Assembly: GCA_028686135.1 (NCBI GenBank)
Contig: JAQUCP010000014.1
Location: 1 to 64,000, forward strand
DNA length: 64,000 nt
Direction of reading: 5' to 3'
DNA from: UBA12481 sp012523435
GTDB taxonomy: Bacteria; Bacteroidota; Bacteroidia; Bacteroidales; UBA12481
Shown: positions 9,534-17,603 of the stretch, piece by piece
Layout of the letters: every line of letters begins with the position of its first letter
How positions within the stretch are numbered: the stretch's first letter is position 1
Made by a program: the position numbers and the translations under genes
Notes under the pieces: model-generated
What the model saw: the letters and a program-made list of their open reading frames with translations, nothing else
Told to the model about the DNA's origin: nothing
The model's database searches: none

Positions 9534-9554
9534 GGCTGATTAAAACCAAGGGTT

Positions 9555-10715
9555 ATGAGACTAAGAGACATTATGATTATCACGGCATTAGCTACCCTAG
9601 CAGCGGGTTGCGGGCCAAAAGGAGGATTCACATTGGAGGGGCAGCTGAATGGATCATCAGGAGATTCGCTCGTACTGGAAGAGATGACAGCTGATGGGTG
9701 GCAAGCAGTCCATACCCTGGTGACAGATAAGGAAGGGCGCTTCAACCTGGAAGATACGGCATCCAATCCAAGACTGCTACTGATCCAGACTCCTGGTAAG
9801 GAGTATATTACTCTGCTTTTAATGGATGGCGACGACGTGAATCTGACGGCTGACAGGGATAATGTCAGGAGCACTATTTCGGTTACCGGTTCTCAACAAA
9901 CTCAGTTGCTCAAGGAGTTGGATAGTGAAACTTCTCTGGCCATGCAGCAGCTCGACTCCATTGGCAGAATTTACGAAGAGCAAGAAGCCAAAGGAGATAA
10001 CCCGATGCTGCAGCAATGGATAACGGATGAGGTGGGACGCATCATGGATGAGCAGCGGACTTTTGTCCGTTCGTTTATCGAGCGGCACTCATCAGAGCCG
10101 GCCTCCCTGCTGGCGCTATCGCATCAACTTCTTCAACAGCCAATCTTAGACGCGAATAACGATTTCGATCTATACGAGCGTGTCGACAAAGAATTAACTG
10201 CCAGATTTCCAACCTCTTTGCTGGTTAAGAATTTGCATGAGTTTGTCGAAACTATCAAGCCACAAATTGAAGCAGCCAGAAAGATAGAGGAGATGGTCGG
10301 CAACGGGAAGCCTGCTCCCGAGATTAGCCTACCAAACCCCGAAGGGCAGGAGGTTACTCTCTCTTCGTTTAGGGGTAAATACGTATTACTGGATTTCTGG
10401 GCTGGCTGGTGTGCTCCTTGCAGACGGGAGAATCCCAATATTGTGAAGGCCTATAACCAATTCAAGAACAAAGGTTTCGAGATTTACGGGGTCTCTCTCG
10501 ACCGTGACAGGCAGGAGTGGCTGGATGCCATTAAGACCGATAAGCTGACTTGGATTCACGTCAGCGACCTGCAATTCTGGAACTCTCCGGCTGCAAAGCA
10601 GTATGGTGTACAATCAATTCCGGCCAACTTCCTGATTGATCCCAATGGAATCATCATCGACCGGAACCTCAGGGGAGGAGCTCTCGAAGCTAGACTTCAG
10701 GAAATTTTTCAGTAG
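9555..10715 (+). CDS. TlpA/ResA-like thioredoxin-fold lipoprotein with DUF4369-like N-terminus
   Basis: The protein is 386 residues with a lipoprotein signal peptide (lipobox LAAGC, Cys19). Residues 24-115 look like the beta-rich DUF4369 domain common in Bacteroidetes (FTLEGQL, then a GDSLVLEE hairpin). A helical linker follows (about 120-245), then an AhpC/TSA-Redoxin-type thioredoxin domain starting at GKPAPEISLPNPEGQEVTLS. The redox motif is FWAGWCAPC with Cys286 and Cys289, followed by a conserved cis-Pro segment (QSIPANFLID). It is a periplasmic or outer-membrane-anchored thiol-disulfide oxidoreductase, presumably reducing secreted proteins or cytochrome apoproteins. lpxH starts three bases after its stop, so the two are co-transcribed. 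Confidence 0.92.
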   Translation: MRLRDIMIITALATLAAGCGPKGGFTLEGQLNGSSGDSLVLEEMTADGWQAVHTLVTDKEGRFNLEDTASNPRLLLIQTPGKEYITLLLMDGDDVNLTADRDNVRSTISVTGSQQTQLLKELDSETSLAMQQLDSIGRIYEEQEAKGDNPMLQQWITDEVGRIMDEQRTFVRSFIERHSSEPASLLALSHQLLQQPILDANNDFDLYERVDKELTARFPTSLLVKNLHEFVETIKPQIEAARKIEEMVGNGKPAPEISLPNPEGQEVTLSSFRGKYVLLDFWAGWCAPCRRENPNIVKAYNQFKNKGFEIYGVSLDRDRQEWLDAIKTDKLTWIHVSDLQFWNSPAAKQYGVQSIPANFLIDPNGIIIDRNLRGGALEARLQEIFQ

Positions 10716-10718
10716 CCC

Positions 10719-11465
10719 TTGAATCCCGCTCAGAAAATATATTTCCTGTCTGATGCCCATCTAGGTGCCCCAGATCACGAAAGCAGTTTTGAGCGGGAGC
10801 GGTTCTTAACGAATTTTCTAGAGCACATACGTGGAGATGCTTCCGACATCTACCTCATGGGGGATATCTTTGATTTTTGGTTTGAGTATAAGCGGGTGGT
10901 TCCCAGGGGTTTTATCCGTTTTCTAGGCAAGCTGGCTGAGCTGGCTGATTCGGGTATTCGGCTTCACTATTTTACCGGCAATCATGATATCTGGATTGAG
11001 GATTATTTGCCTTCGCAGATGAACATCCGGATCCACCGGAAACCGGCAACGCTAACTGTCTCCGGCAAAAGGTTTTATCTGGCTCACGGGGATGGATTGG
11101 ACGAATCGGATCGATGGTTTCGTTTCCTGAAGAAGGTCTTTACCCATCCCTTATTACAATGGGCATTTGCCCGACTTCATCCGAACTTTGCCTTCTGGCT
11201 TGCCCATGGCTGGTCGGGCCAAAGCCGCATCCGGCATGGTGATGATCCGTTTAAGGAAGAGCGGGAGCCCCTGATTCAATATGCGCGTAAATTACTAGCC
11301 AACAGAGAGTTTGATTATTTCATTTTTGGCCACCGGCATACCCCTGTGGATTATTCATTAAATGATCGCACCCGTTTGATCCTCTTAGGCGACTGGGTCA
11401 CTCATTTTAGTTATGCGGTATTTGATGGGCAGGAACTGAAGCTGGAAACGTTTGTCAACCCGTGA
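10719..11465 (+). CDS. lpxH: UDP-2,3-diacylglucosamine hydrolase (lipid A synthesis)
   Basis: LpxH cleaves UDP-2,3-diacylglucosamine to lipid X plus UMP in lipid A synthesis at the inner membrane. All metallophosphoesterase motifs are present: D12-A-H14, G-D49 with FDFW, GN88-H89-D90, H123-G-D125 and G-H205-R-H207. The protein is 248 residues, normal for the family. The start is a TTG at 10719, three bases after the previous stop; no ATG lies between it and the first catalytic motif, so TTG is almost certainly used. The coupling to the thioredoxin lipoprotein gene upstream gives a small envelope operon. Confidence 0.93.
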   Translation: MNPAQKIYFLSDAHLGAPDHESSFERERFLTNFLEHIRGDASDIYLMGDIFDFWFEYKRVVPRGFIRFLGKLAELADSGIRLHYFTGNHDIWIEDYLPSQMNIRIHRKPATLTVSGKRFYLAHGDGLDESDRWFRFLKKVFTHPLLQWAFARLHPNFAFWLAHGWSGQSRIRHGDDPFKEEREPLIQYARKLLANREFDYFIFGHRHTPVDYSLNDRTRLILLGDWVTHFSYAVFDGQELKLETFVNP

Positions 11466-11552
11466 TTCTCATGCCAAAGAAAGATAAGCCGGGCTGTTAA
11501 CAAACCATTAACGATTATACCCATTTTCTTTACATTATTTAACAATGAGGGA

Positions 11553-11578
11553 TGTAACAATCCTTCATTTGGGGCGTC
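11553..11578 (+). promoter_or_regulatory. ECF-sigma-type promoter, TGTAAC-N16-CGTC
   Basis: TGTAAC at 11553-11558 and CGTC at 11575-11578 are separated by exactly 16 bases. This is the classical ECF sigma -35/-10 arrangement and quite unlike the TAnnTTTG promoters elsewhere in this window. It lies 28 bases before the ATG at 11607. The sigma factor itself is not in the window. Confidence 0.6.
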
Positions 11579-11606
11579 TTACATACAGAATAAGGAAAGA
11601 AAAAAA

Positions 11607-11984
11607 ATGAAAATGATGAAAACACAAACGATAAAAATTCTGACGATTGCCCTGCTGTTTTTTGCAGGCCTGGGAGTTACGAGTACGGCCAATGCACATC
11701 CTGACAAACTTCAAAAAAAGATCCTAGCCAAAGTAGAAATGAAAACTACCATTCCGGCATGGGTTTTGCATCATTATGAGAGAAGTCTGGTTGAAGATTG
11801 GATGTTAAGTTCCTCTTATCTGGGCGACAGTGTAAATATTGAGGACTGGATGATGGATGAGGAGTATTTTGATGAGGCTTCGATGTTTGTTGAAGGATGG
11901 ATGATGGATGAGGCGTATTTAGGAGATGAGGCAACAACTGGGATAGAGAGCTGGATGTTGAATCCGGAGTATCTAACCAGGTAA
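11607..11984 (+). CDS. Small exported protein with WM repeats
   Basis: The protein is 125 residues. A signal peptide (positive start MKMMKTQTIK, hydrophobic core, cut after TANA) is followed by a short region with MKTTIPAWVLHHYERS. Four imperfect repeats of about 20 residues then follow, on the pattern [VI]-E-[DGS]-W-M-[LM]-x(3-4)-Y-[LF]: VEDWMLSSSYL, IEDWMMDEEYF, VEGWMMDEAYL and IESWMLNPEYL. The protein is strongly acidic with evenly spaced Trp-Met pairs. I recall similar short repeat proteins in other Bacteroidetes but know of no assigned function. It stands alone between an ECF-type promoter and a strong terminator, which suggests a regulated stress or envelope product. Confidence 0.85.
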   Translation: MKMMKTQTIKILTIALLFFAGLGVTSTANAHPDKLQKKILAKVEMKTTIPAWVLHHYERSLVEDWMLSSSYLGDSVNIEDWMMDEEYFDEASMFVEGWMMDEAYLGDEATTGIESWMLNPEYLTR

Positions 11985-12034
11985 TATATATTGAGTTACT
12001 GCAAGGAGTAAGTGTTTGTTTTTCGAAACGGCAG

Positions 12035-12066
12035 GGGGCGAACCTTCGGGTTCGCCCCTGTCATTT
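12035..12066 (+). terminator. Intrinsic terminator with UUCG tetraloop
   Basis: GGGGCGAACC (12035-12044) pairs perfectly with GGTTCGCCCC (12049-12058) around a TTCG loop, followed by TGTCATTTTA. It ends the WM-repeat gene and lies between it and the convergent comM gene. Confidence 0.85.
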
Positions 12067-12101
12067 TATAGCCACGGGGACATTCAGTCCAAGGGATCAG
12101 T

Positions 12102-13640
12102 TTAACCTCCCCAGATATCACGATCGAGGGAGCGATAGTTCACTGCTTCGGCGAGGTGGTATGGTTCGATTTCAGTGCTTCCTTCCAGGTCGGCGATTGT
12201 TCGTGACACTTTCAGGATCCGGTCGTAAGCCCGAGCCGACAGGCCAAGTCGTTCCATTGCTTGTTTCATAATGGCTTTACCCGGGTCGTTGATGCGGCAG
12301 AACTTTCTCATCTGGCGGGATCCCATCTGGGCATTACAATAGGTCCCGGTCAGACCGGCAAATCGGTGCTCCTGGATTTGTCTGGCATGAGCCACACGGG
12401 CTCGAATGATTTCGCTAGACTCTCCGGTAGGGATTTCGGTGAGTTTATCATATTTTACGGGCACCACCTCAATATGCAGGTCGATCCGGTCGAGCAATGG
12501 TCCCGACACGCGGCTAAGGTATTTTTGAACCGATCCGGCCGAGCAGGTACATGGCCTGTCGGGGTGGTTATAATATCCACATTGACAGGGGTTCATGGAT
12601 GCCACGAGCATAAAGCTGGCCGGGTATTGGATCGTAAACCTGGTGCGGGAGATATTGATAAAGCGATCTTCGAGGGGTTGTCTCATCACTTCCAGCACGG
12701 TACGTTTAAATTCGGGCAGTTCATCCAGGAACAGGACGCCATTATGAGCCAGGGAGATCTCCCCTGGTTGGGGATATGATCCACCGCCTACGAGGGCGAC
12801 ATCGCTAATGGTATGGTGGGGTGATCGGAATGGGCGTTTAGTGATCAGCCCGTTATGTGGGCCGAGCTTCCCGGCCACCGAATGGATTTTGGTTGTTTCG
12901 AGTGCTTCTTCGGGCGTCATAGGTGGGATGATTCCCGGAATCCGTTGAGCCAGCATGGTTTTGCCAGCTCCCGGAGGGCCAACTAACAAAAGGTTATGGC
13001 CACCGGCCACTGCCACTTCGAGAGCTCTCTTGACACTCTCCTGCCCTTTCACGTCGGAGAAATCGAGCTCTTGGCGTTCGAGTTGTCGTTTGAACTCCTC
13101 CTGGATATCAATTTTGACCGGTTTGGGTGCAGTTGAGCCGTTGAACAGGTCGATTACCTGCGACAGGGAGCTCATGCCATACACGTCAATCCCCTGAACT
13201 ACAGCAGCTTCGCGAGCATTCTCTACAGGGACAATTAATCCCGGAAAGTGATCTTCCCGGGCCCGCATCGCAATAGGGAGCACGCCTTTGACTGGGCGGA
13301 GGGTTCCGTCGAGTGCCAGTTCACCCATCATAACAAAGCGAGAAAAAAGGTCGGATTTAACCTTATCGCTAGCGCCCAATACTCCCATTGCTAGAGGGAG
13401 ATCATAGGCGGTTCCCTCCTTTCGGATATCGGCGGGAGCCAGATTGATCACAACTCTTTTGCCTGGCCAACGGTATCCCAGTGTTGTCAGGGCTGAAATA
13501 ATCCGCTGCTGGCTCTCTTTGATGGAGCTATCAGGCAATCCGGATAGGAAATAGCCAATCCCATCACTGATTTGAACTTCCACCTGAATGGTGATGGCAC
13601 CAATACCTAAAAGCGCGCTAGCGAAGGTCCTTATCAACAT
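12102..13640 (-). CDS. comM: YifB/ComM family magnesium-chelatase-like AAA+ ATPase
   Basis: The protein is 512 residues, normal for the YifB/ComM family. The N-terminal Lon-protease-like domain (about 1-170) contains the GLPDSSIKES start. The central Mg-chelatase AAA+ domain has Walker A GPPGAGKT, Walker B FLDELPEF and the segment NPCQCGYYNHPDRPC. A C-terminal domain ends in the conserved LSARAYDRILKVSRTIADL. ComM is a hexameric branch-migration helicase that helps integrate DNA during natural transformation in bacteria where it has been studied; the role here is inferred from the family. The start ATG at 13640 is the first in frame. It is transcribed divergently from the small gene at 13715. 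Confidence 0.93.
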   Translation of the reverse strand: MLIRTFASALLGIGAITIQVEVQISDGIGYFLSGLPDSSIKESQQRIISALTTLGYRWPGKRVVINLAPADIRKEGTAYDLPLAMGVLGASDKVKSDLFSRFVMMGELALDGTLRPVKGVLPIAMRAREDHFPGLIVPVENAREAAVVQGIDVYGMSSLSQVIDLFNGSTAPKPVKIDIQEEFKRQLERQELDFSDVKGQESVKRALEVAVAGGHNLLLVGPPGAGKTMLAQRIPGIIPPMTPEEALETTKIHSVAGKLGPHNGLITKRPFRSPHHTISDVALVGGGSYPQPGEISLAHNGVLFLDELPEFKRTVLEVMRQPLEDRFINISRTRFTIQYPASFMLVASMNPCQCGYYNHPDRPCTCSAGSVQKYLSRVSGPLLDRIDLHIEVVPVKYDKLTEIPTGESSEIIRARVAHARQIQEHRFAGLTGTYCNAQMGSRQMRKFCRINDPGKAIMKQAMERLGLSARAYDRILKVSRTIADLEGSTEIEPYHLAEAVNYRSLDRDIWGG

Positions 13641-13714
13641 AACTTCTGGTGTTTGGTGATATAGATGCAGATAAATGTGCCAGGAGGAAAATCATTTTCG
13701 TATTTTTGCACATT

Positions 13715-14017
13715 ATGGCCTTTTTTAAATTAGATAAGCCCAAGCGATTCACGTTCATTCCGAGGTTTTACGACGAGCGGAAGGAGGAACTCTCGGAGCG
13801 TATTGAATCGATCAAAAAGGAGATGGAGCCGGCCAACGATGAATCCTATTCGATCAACATCAAAGGCCGGATGCGGGCACGGCACGAGCATTTATACGGC
13901 AAAGGGGAATCGAAAGGCTCGAAAAGCGTACTCCGTCGCCTGATGATTGTTGTCTATGTCGGGCTTGTTCTGTTGATCATTTATTTGCTGCTTCAGTTCC
14001 TGGCCAATCTCAAATAA
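13715..14017 (+). CDS. Small conserved membrane protein upstream of mutL
   Basis: The protein is 100 residues from the ATG at 13715. The N-terminal stretch KLDKPKRFTFIPRFYDERKEEL is a pattern I associate with a small Bacteroidetes protein often found next to mutL and sometimes misnamed as riboflavin synthase. A charged helical middle follows, then one C-terminal membrane anchor (MIVVYVGLVLLIIYLLLQFL). The frame is open 22 codons further upstream, but a TATTTTTG promoter box at 13701-13708 lies there, so the shorter form is preferred. mutL begins 12 bases after the stop, so the genes are co-transcribed. No function is assigned. Confidence 0.8.
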   Translation: MAFFKLDKPKRFTFIPRFYDERKEELSERIESIKKEMEPANDESYSINIKGRMRARHEHLYGKGESKGSKSVLRRLMIVVYVGLVLLIIYLLLQFLANLK

Positions 14018-14029
14018 TCGAATTCTCAG

Positions 14030-15853
14030 ATGCCTGATTTCATCAAGGTTTTACCCGACTCGGTAGCTAACCAGATTGCAGCCGGGGAGGTGATTCAACG
14101 TCCCGCCAGCGTTGTCAAGGAGTTGATGGAGAACGCGGTAGATTCAGGGGCAAGTCGTATCTCGGTGATCATCCGGGACGCGGGAAGGACGCTTGTTCAG
14201 ATTATTGATAATGGCTGTGGTATGAGTGAATCGGATGCCAGGATCTCTTTTGAGCGGCATGCTACTTCCAAGATCAGGAAGGCCGACGATCTCTTTTCCA
14301 TTCGGACGATGGGGTTTCGAGGTGAAGCAATGGCAGCCATTGCAGCTGTTGCCCAGGTTGAGCTGAAAACAAAATCCCGGGAAGCAGCTGTAGGAACGCG
14401 GATCGTCATCAACGGATCGGAATTTGAGGTCCAAGAGCCGGAAGGATGCCCTGATGGAACGAGTATCTCGGTAAAAAACCTCTTTTACAATATTCCAGCC
14501 CGGCGAAAATTTCTGAAAGCCCAGTCGACCGAATTAAATCACATCATCACAGAATTTCAGCGTGTTGCCCTTGCCAATCCCGATCTCACCTTAATCCTCA
14601 CCCATAATAATTCGGAGGTCTATAATCTACCGGCTGCCAAGCGGTTGGAGCGGATAGTGAATCTGTTTGGGAAATCAATCGGTCAGTCGTTGGTATCTAT
14701 CCATACAGAAACCTCCATCGTGAAGGTCAGTGGCTATATCGGAAAACCAGAATCGGCCCGTAAACGGTACGGGGAACAGTTCTTTTTCACCAATGGCCGG
14801 TTCATGAAACACCCCTATCTGCACCGGGCAGTGATGCAGTGTTACGAGACACTCATCCAGCCCGATCAGATCCCTCCCTATTTCATCTTTCTAGAAACTG
14901 ATCCAGCTCAGATTGATGTTAATATCCACCCGACCAAGACCGAGATCAAATTTGAAGACGAAAGAGCTGTTTATCAAATCGTTCAGGCTTCCGTCAGGGA
15001 GAGTCTGGGTAAATCCGGGCTCATGCCTTCGTTGGATTTTAATCAGGAAGGGGCCATAGATATCCCGATTTTCAGGCCTGGAGCTCCGGTTGTTCCACCG
15101 ACGATCTCTATTAATCCGGATTATAATCCTTTTGAACAGGGAGCTTCGGCAGGAGATCGGGGGTGGACTAGCAACAGCAGGTACACTAAGCCGATCCCCG
15201 AAGGATGGCAGAAACTTTTTGCGACCAGCGATCCAAATAAACATGCTGATAGTTTTGATCAGCAAGATAGGCTGGATGTTCCATCTGAGAGTCGGAATTG
15301 GATTCAGCTAAAGAACAAATACATCATTATGCCGGTAAAATCGGGGGTAATGGTACTTAATCAACAACGTGCGATGGAGCGCATTTTGTTTGAGGAGTTC
15401 CTGAAGCATCAAGGGGGCTCAGGGAATAGCCAGCAGTTACTCTATCCGGTAACTTTTGAGGTCAATCAAGCTGATCTCAGCCTATTGGAAGGCATGCTTC
15501 CGGAATTAAGGGCAATCGGGTTTGACCTCGAACCTTTTGGGGGGCAGAGCGTTATTATCAGGGGGGTACCGTCATTACTGGAGAATCAGGATCCGAGAGG
15601 TTTGATCGAAAAGCTGTTGGAGATTAACCGGAGTGAAACCGGGCTTCCGGAAGAGCAGATCAGGCAACAGATCGCCCGGAATCTAGCTTCGGTATCCTCC
15701 CGGTCGGCTGTCAGAGCTATGGCCGAGGCTGAAATGCAGGTACTGATCGACCGTCTTTTTGCCTGTACGCATCCTCAATATGATCCGGGAGGAAGACTGG
15801 TACTGACGATCCTGACTGTTGAAGAGCTTGAAAAGAGATTGGAAGGACGATAA
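14030..15853 (+). CDS. mutL: DNA mismatch repair protein MutL
   Basis: MutL links MutS recognition of mismatches to strand removal. It is 607 residues. The N-terminal GHKL ATPase is intact: NQIAAGEVIQRPASVVKELMENAVDSGA, DNGCGM, RHATSKI and GFRGEAM. The C-terminal dimerisation domain starts about residue 430. Its metal motifs are altered: the position of DQHA(x)2E(x)4E reads NQQRAMERILFE (from residue 444), ACR reads SSR, and C-P-H-G-R-P reads DPGGRL (585-590). The enzyme therefore probably lacks nicking endonuclease activity. This may be a Bacteroidetes-wide trait. It sits in an operon with the small membrane protein before it, with the rhomboids following. Confidence 0.96.
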   Translation: MPDFIKVLPDSVANQIAAGEVIQRPASVVKELMENAVDSGASRISVIIRDAGRTLVQIIDNGCGMSESDARISFERHATSKIRKADDLFSIRTMGFRGEAMAAIAAVAQVELKTKSREAAVGTRIVINGSEFEVQEPEGCPDGTSISVKNLFYNIPARRKFLKAQSTELNHIITEFQRVALANPDLTLILTHNNSEVYNLPAAKRLERIVNLFGKSIGQSLVSIHTETSIVKVSGYIGKPESARKRYGEQFFFTNGRFMKHPYLHRAVMQCYETLIQPDQIPPYFIFLETDPAQIDVNIHPTKTEIKFEDERAVYQIVQASVRESLGKSGLMPSLDFNQEGAIDIPIFRPGAPVVPPTISINPDYNPFEQGASAGDRGWTSNSRYTKPIPEGWQKLFATSDPNKHADSFDQQDRLDVPSESRNWIQLKNKYIIMPVKSGVMVLNQQRAMERILFEEFLKHQGGSGNSQQLLYPVTFEVNQADLSLLEGMLPELRAIGFDLEPFGGQSVIIRGVPSLLENQDPRGLIEKLLEINRSETGLPEEQIRQQIARNLASVSSRSAVRAMAEAEMQVLIDRLFACTHPQYDPGGRLVLTILTVEELEKRLEGR

Positions 15854-15882
15854 AATAGCAACCATCAAGATACTAATAGCCT

Positions 15883-16707
15883 ATGTTTGAGCGATTTAGA
15901 GGAAGATCGGGCGGAACGCCACCAGTAGTCTTGAATCTACTGATTATTAATGTTCTCTTGTTTTTTGCCACCAGCATTCTGACCCGGTCGGGGATCGACC
16001 TCGTCAGGCTGTTAGGTCTATACTATCCTGGATCAGAACATTTTCACCCATACCAGCTGTTAACCCACATGTTTATGCATGCCAATCTAACGCACTTGTT
16101 TTTTAACATGTTCGCGCTCTGGATGTTTGGAAAGGTTCTGGAATCAGTTTGGGGAAGCAGCCGTTTTCTGTTTTACTATTTTGTCACTGGGTTTGGTGCG
16201 GCGGCACTCCACCTGTTTGTCAACTGGTTAAGTTTAAAGAGTGTAATCTTTGATGCCAGCCAGGTGATTAATGCTCCTACCCCGGACGCTTTTCTGGCCT
16301 ATCTCAACGAACATTTCCCGCAATACATCCATCAACTGAACCAGTTTGTTGGCAATTGGATGAGTGATCCCACCAATGGAGCCCTAGTCCATCAGGGAGC
16401 CCAATATACCAATGAGTTGCTCCAGCTGCGAATTGGTATTCCAACGATAGGTGCTTCCGGAGCCGTTTTCGGCATCCTGCTGGCTTTTGGTATGTTGTTT
16501 CCGAACACCCGGCTGATGTTGCTGTTTCCACCAATTCCAATCAAAGCCAAGTGGTTCGTGATTGGCTATGGCCTGATCGAGTTCTTTGCCGGAGTATCCA
16601 ACCGATCAGGGGATAATGTAGCCCACTTTGCTCATCTTGGCGGCATGGTTTTTGGTTTGATCCTGATCCTTTACTGGCGGAAATTCAACCGGAAAAATTT
16701 CTATTAA
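15883..16707 (+). CDS. Rhomboid family intramembrane serine protease (first of a pair)
   Basis: The protein is 274 residues with about six membrane segments. The rhomboid signature is complete: the HLFFN motif in TM2, catalytic Ser192 in GASGAVFG, and catalytic His251 in AHFAHLGG. An unusual loop of about 70 residues (roughly 112-185), rich in aromatic residues and Gln, lies between TM3 and the serine motif. Rhomboids cut membrane proteins within the bilayer; the substrate is unknown. A second rhomboid-like gene begins one base after the stop, and an EEP-family gene follows that, so the three form an operon behind mutL. Confidence 0.93.
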   Translation: MFERFRGRSGGTPPVVLNLLIINVLLFFATSILTRSGIDLVRLLGLYYPGSEHFHPYQLLTHMFMHANLTHLFFNMFALWMFGKVLESVWGSSRFLFYYFVTGFGAAALHLFVNWLSLKSVIFDASQVINAPTPDAFLAYLNEHFPQYIHQLNQFVGNWMSDPTNGALVHQGAQYTNELLQLRIGIPTIGASGAVFGILLAFGMLFPNTRLMLLFPPIPIKAKWFVIGYGLIEFFAGVSNRSGDNVAHFAHLGGMVFGLILILYWRKFNRKNFY

Positions 16708-16708
16708 C

Positions 16709-17596
16709 ATGGATTTTGCATCGGAGTTTAAGCGCTTTTTCAGGCAGGGTGGAGCTCTGACTCAGCTCATCCTGATTAATATAACGGTCTATCTTTCCCT
16801 AAAAATCCTGGGTGTCATCTTTTTCCTCTTTCAACAGGAAGATTTGGAACAGTTGTTACTGCAGTTTTTGGCTCTTCCTGCCGACCCGGGACGGCTATTG
16901 GTCAGGCCCTGGACGATTCTGACGTATATGTTCCTGCACTACGACCTGTTGCATATCTTGTTTAACATGCTCTGGTTATTCTGGTTTGGCAAAATATTCC
17001 TGGAGTACCTGAATGCCAAGAAGTTGTTATCAGTCTATCTATTAGGGGGGCTTTCCGGTGGGCTATTTTATGTTTTAGCCTACAATCTGTTTCCTGCCTT
17101 TGCTGAGTCGGTGCCTATGTCGATTGCTCTGGGTGCTTCGGCTGCTGTTTTGGCGATAGTCATGGCGATCTCCTTTTATGTGCCCAACTACACCATTCGC
17201 CTGCTGTTTATCGGCCCGGTCAAATTGAAATATATTGCCCTTGCAACTATAATTATAGATATTCTGAGCATTCGCTCCGGCAATGCGGGTGGTCATCTGG
17301 CTCATTTGGGTGGTGCCCTGTTTGGTTTTGTCTTTGCCACTCAGCTATCGAAGGGTCGCGACTTGTCGCGGGGATTTAACCGGGTGGCCGACAGTTTAGC
17401 ATCGCTTTTCAGATCCCGGCGTGGGATGCGGGTGAAATATAAGCGTTCTGCCCGCAACGAGACGGACATGGAATATAATGCACGAAAAGCATCTGAGCAG
17501 CAGGAGATTGACCGAATTCTGGACAAAATTTCAAAGGGCGGATACGAATCGCTGACGCGAGAGGAAAAGGATGCCTTGTTCCGGTCAGGCAAGTAA
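16709..17596 (+). CDS. Second rhomboid family protein with C-terminal DUF6576-like tail
   Basis: The protein is 295 residues. The rhomboid core has six membrane segments, with HILFN in TM2, the putative catalytic Ser144 in LGASAAVLA and His199 in HLAHLGGALFG. Both catalytic residues are kept, although GASG is GASA here. A cytosolic tail follows (about 215-295) that is basic, then has the helical sequence EIDRILDKISKGGYESLTREEK. That tail is typical of Bacteroidetes rhomboids with a DUF6576-type end. The gene is one base from the first rhomboid, and its stop is seven bases before the next gene. Confidence 0.92.
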   Translation: MDFASEFKRFFRQGGALTQLILINITVYLSLKILGVIFFLFQQEDLEQLLLQFLALPADPGRLLVRPWTILTYMFLHYDLLHILFNMLWLFWFGKIFLEYLNAKKLLSVYLLGGLSGGLFYVLAYNLFPAFAESVPMSIALGASAAVLAIVMAISFYVPNYTIRLLFIGPVKLKYIALATIIIDILSIRSGNAGGHLAHLGGALFGFVFATQLSKGRDLSRGFNRVADSLASLFRSRRGMRVKYKRSARNETDMEYNARKASEQQEIDRILDKISKGGYESLTREEKDALFRSGK

Positions 17597-17603
17597 TTTT
17601 GAT

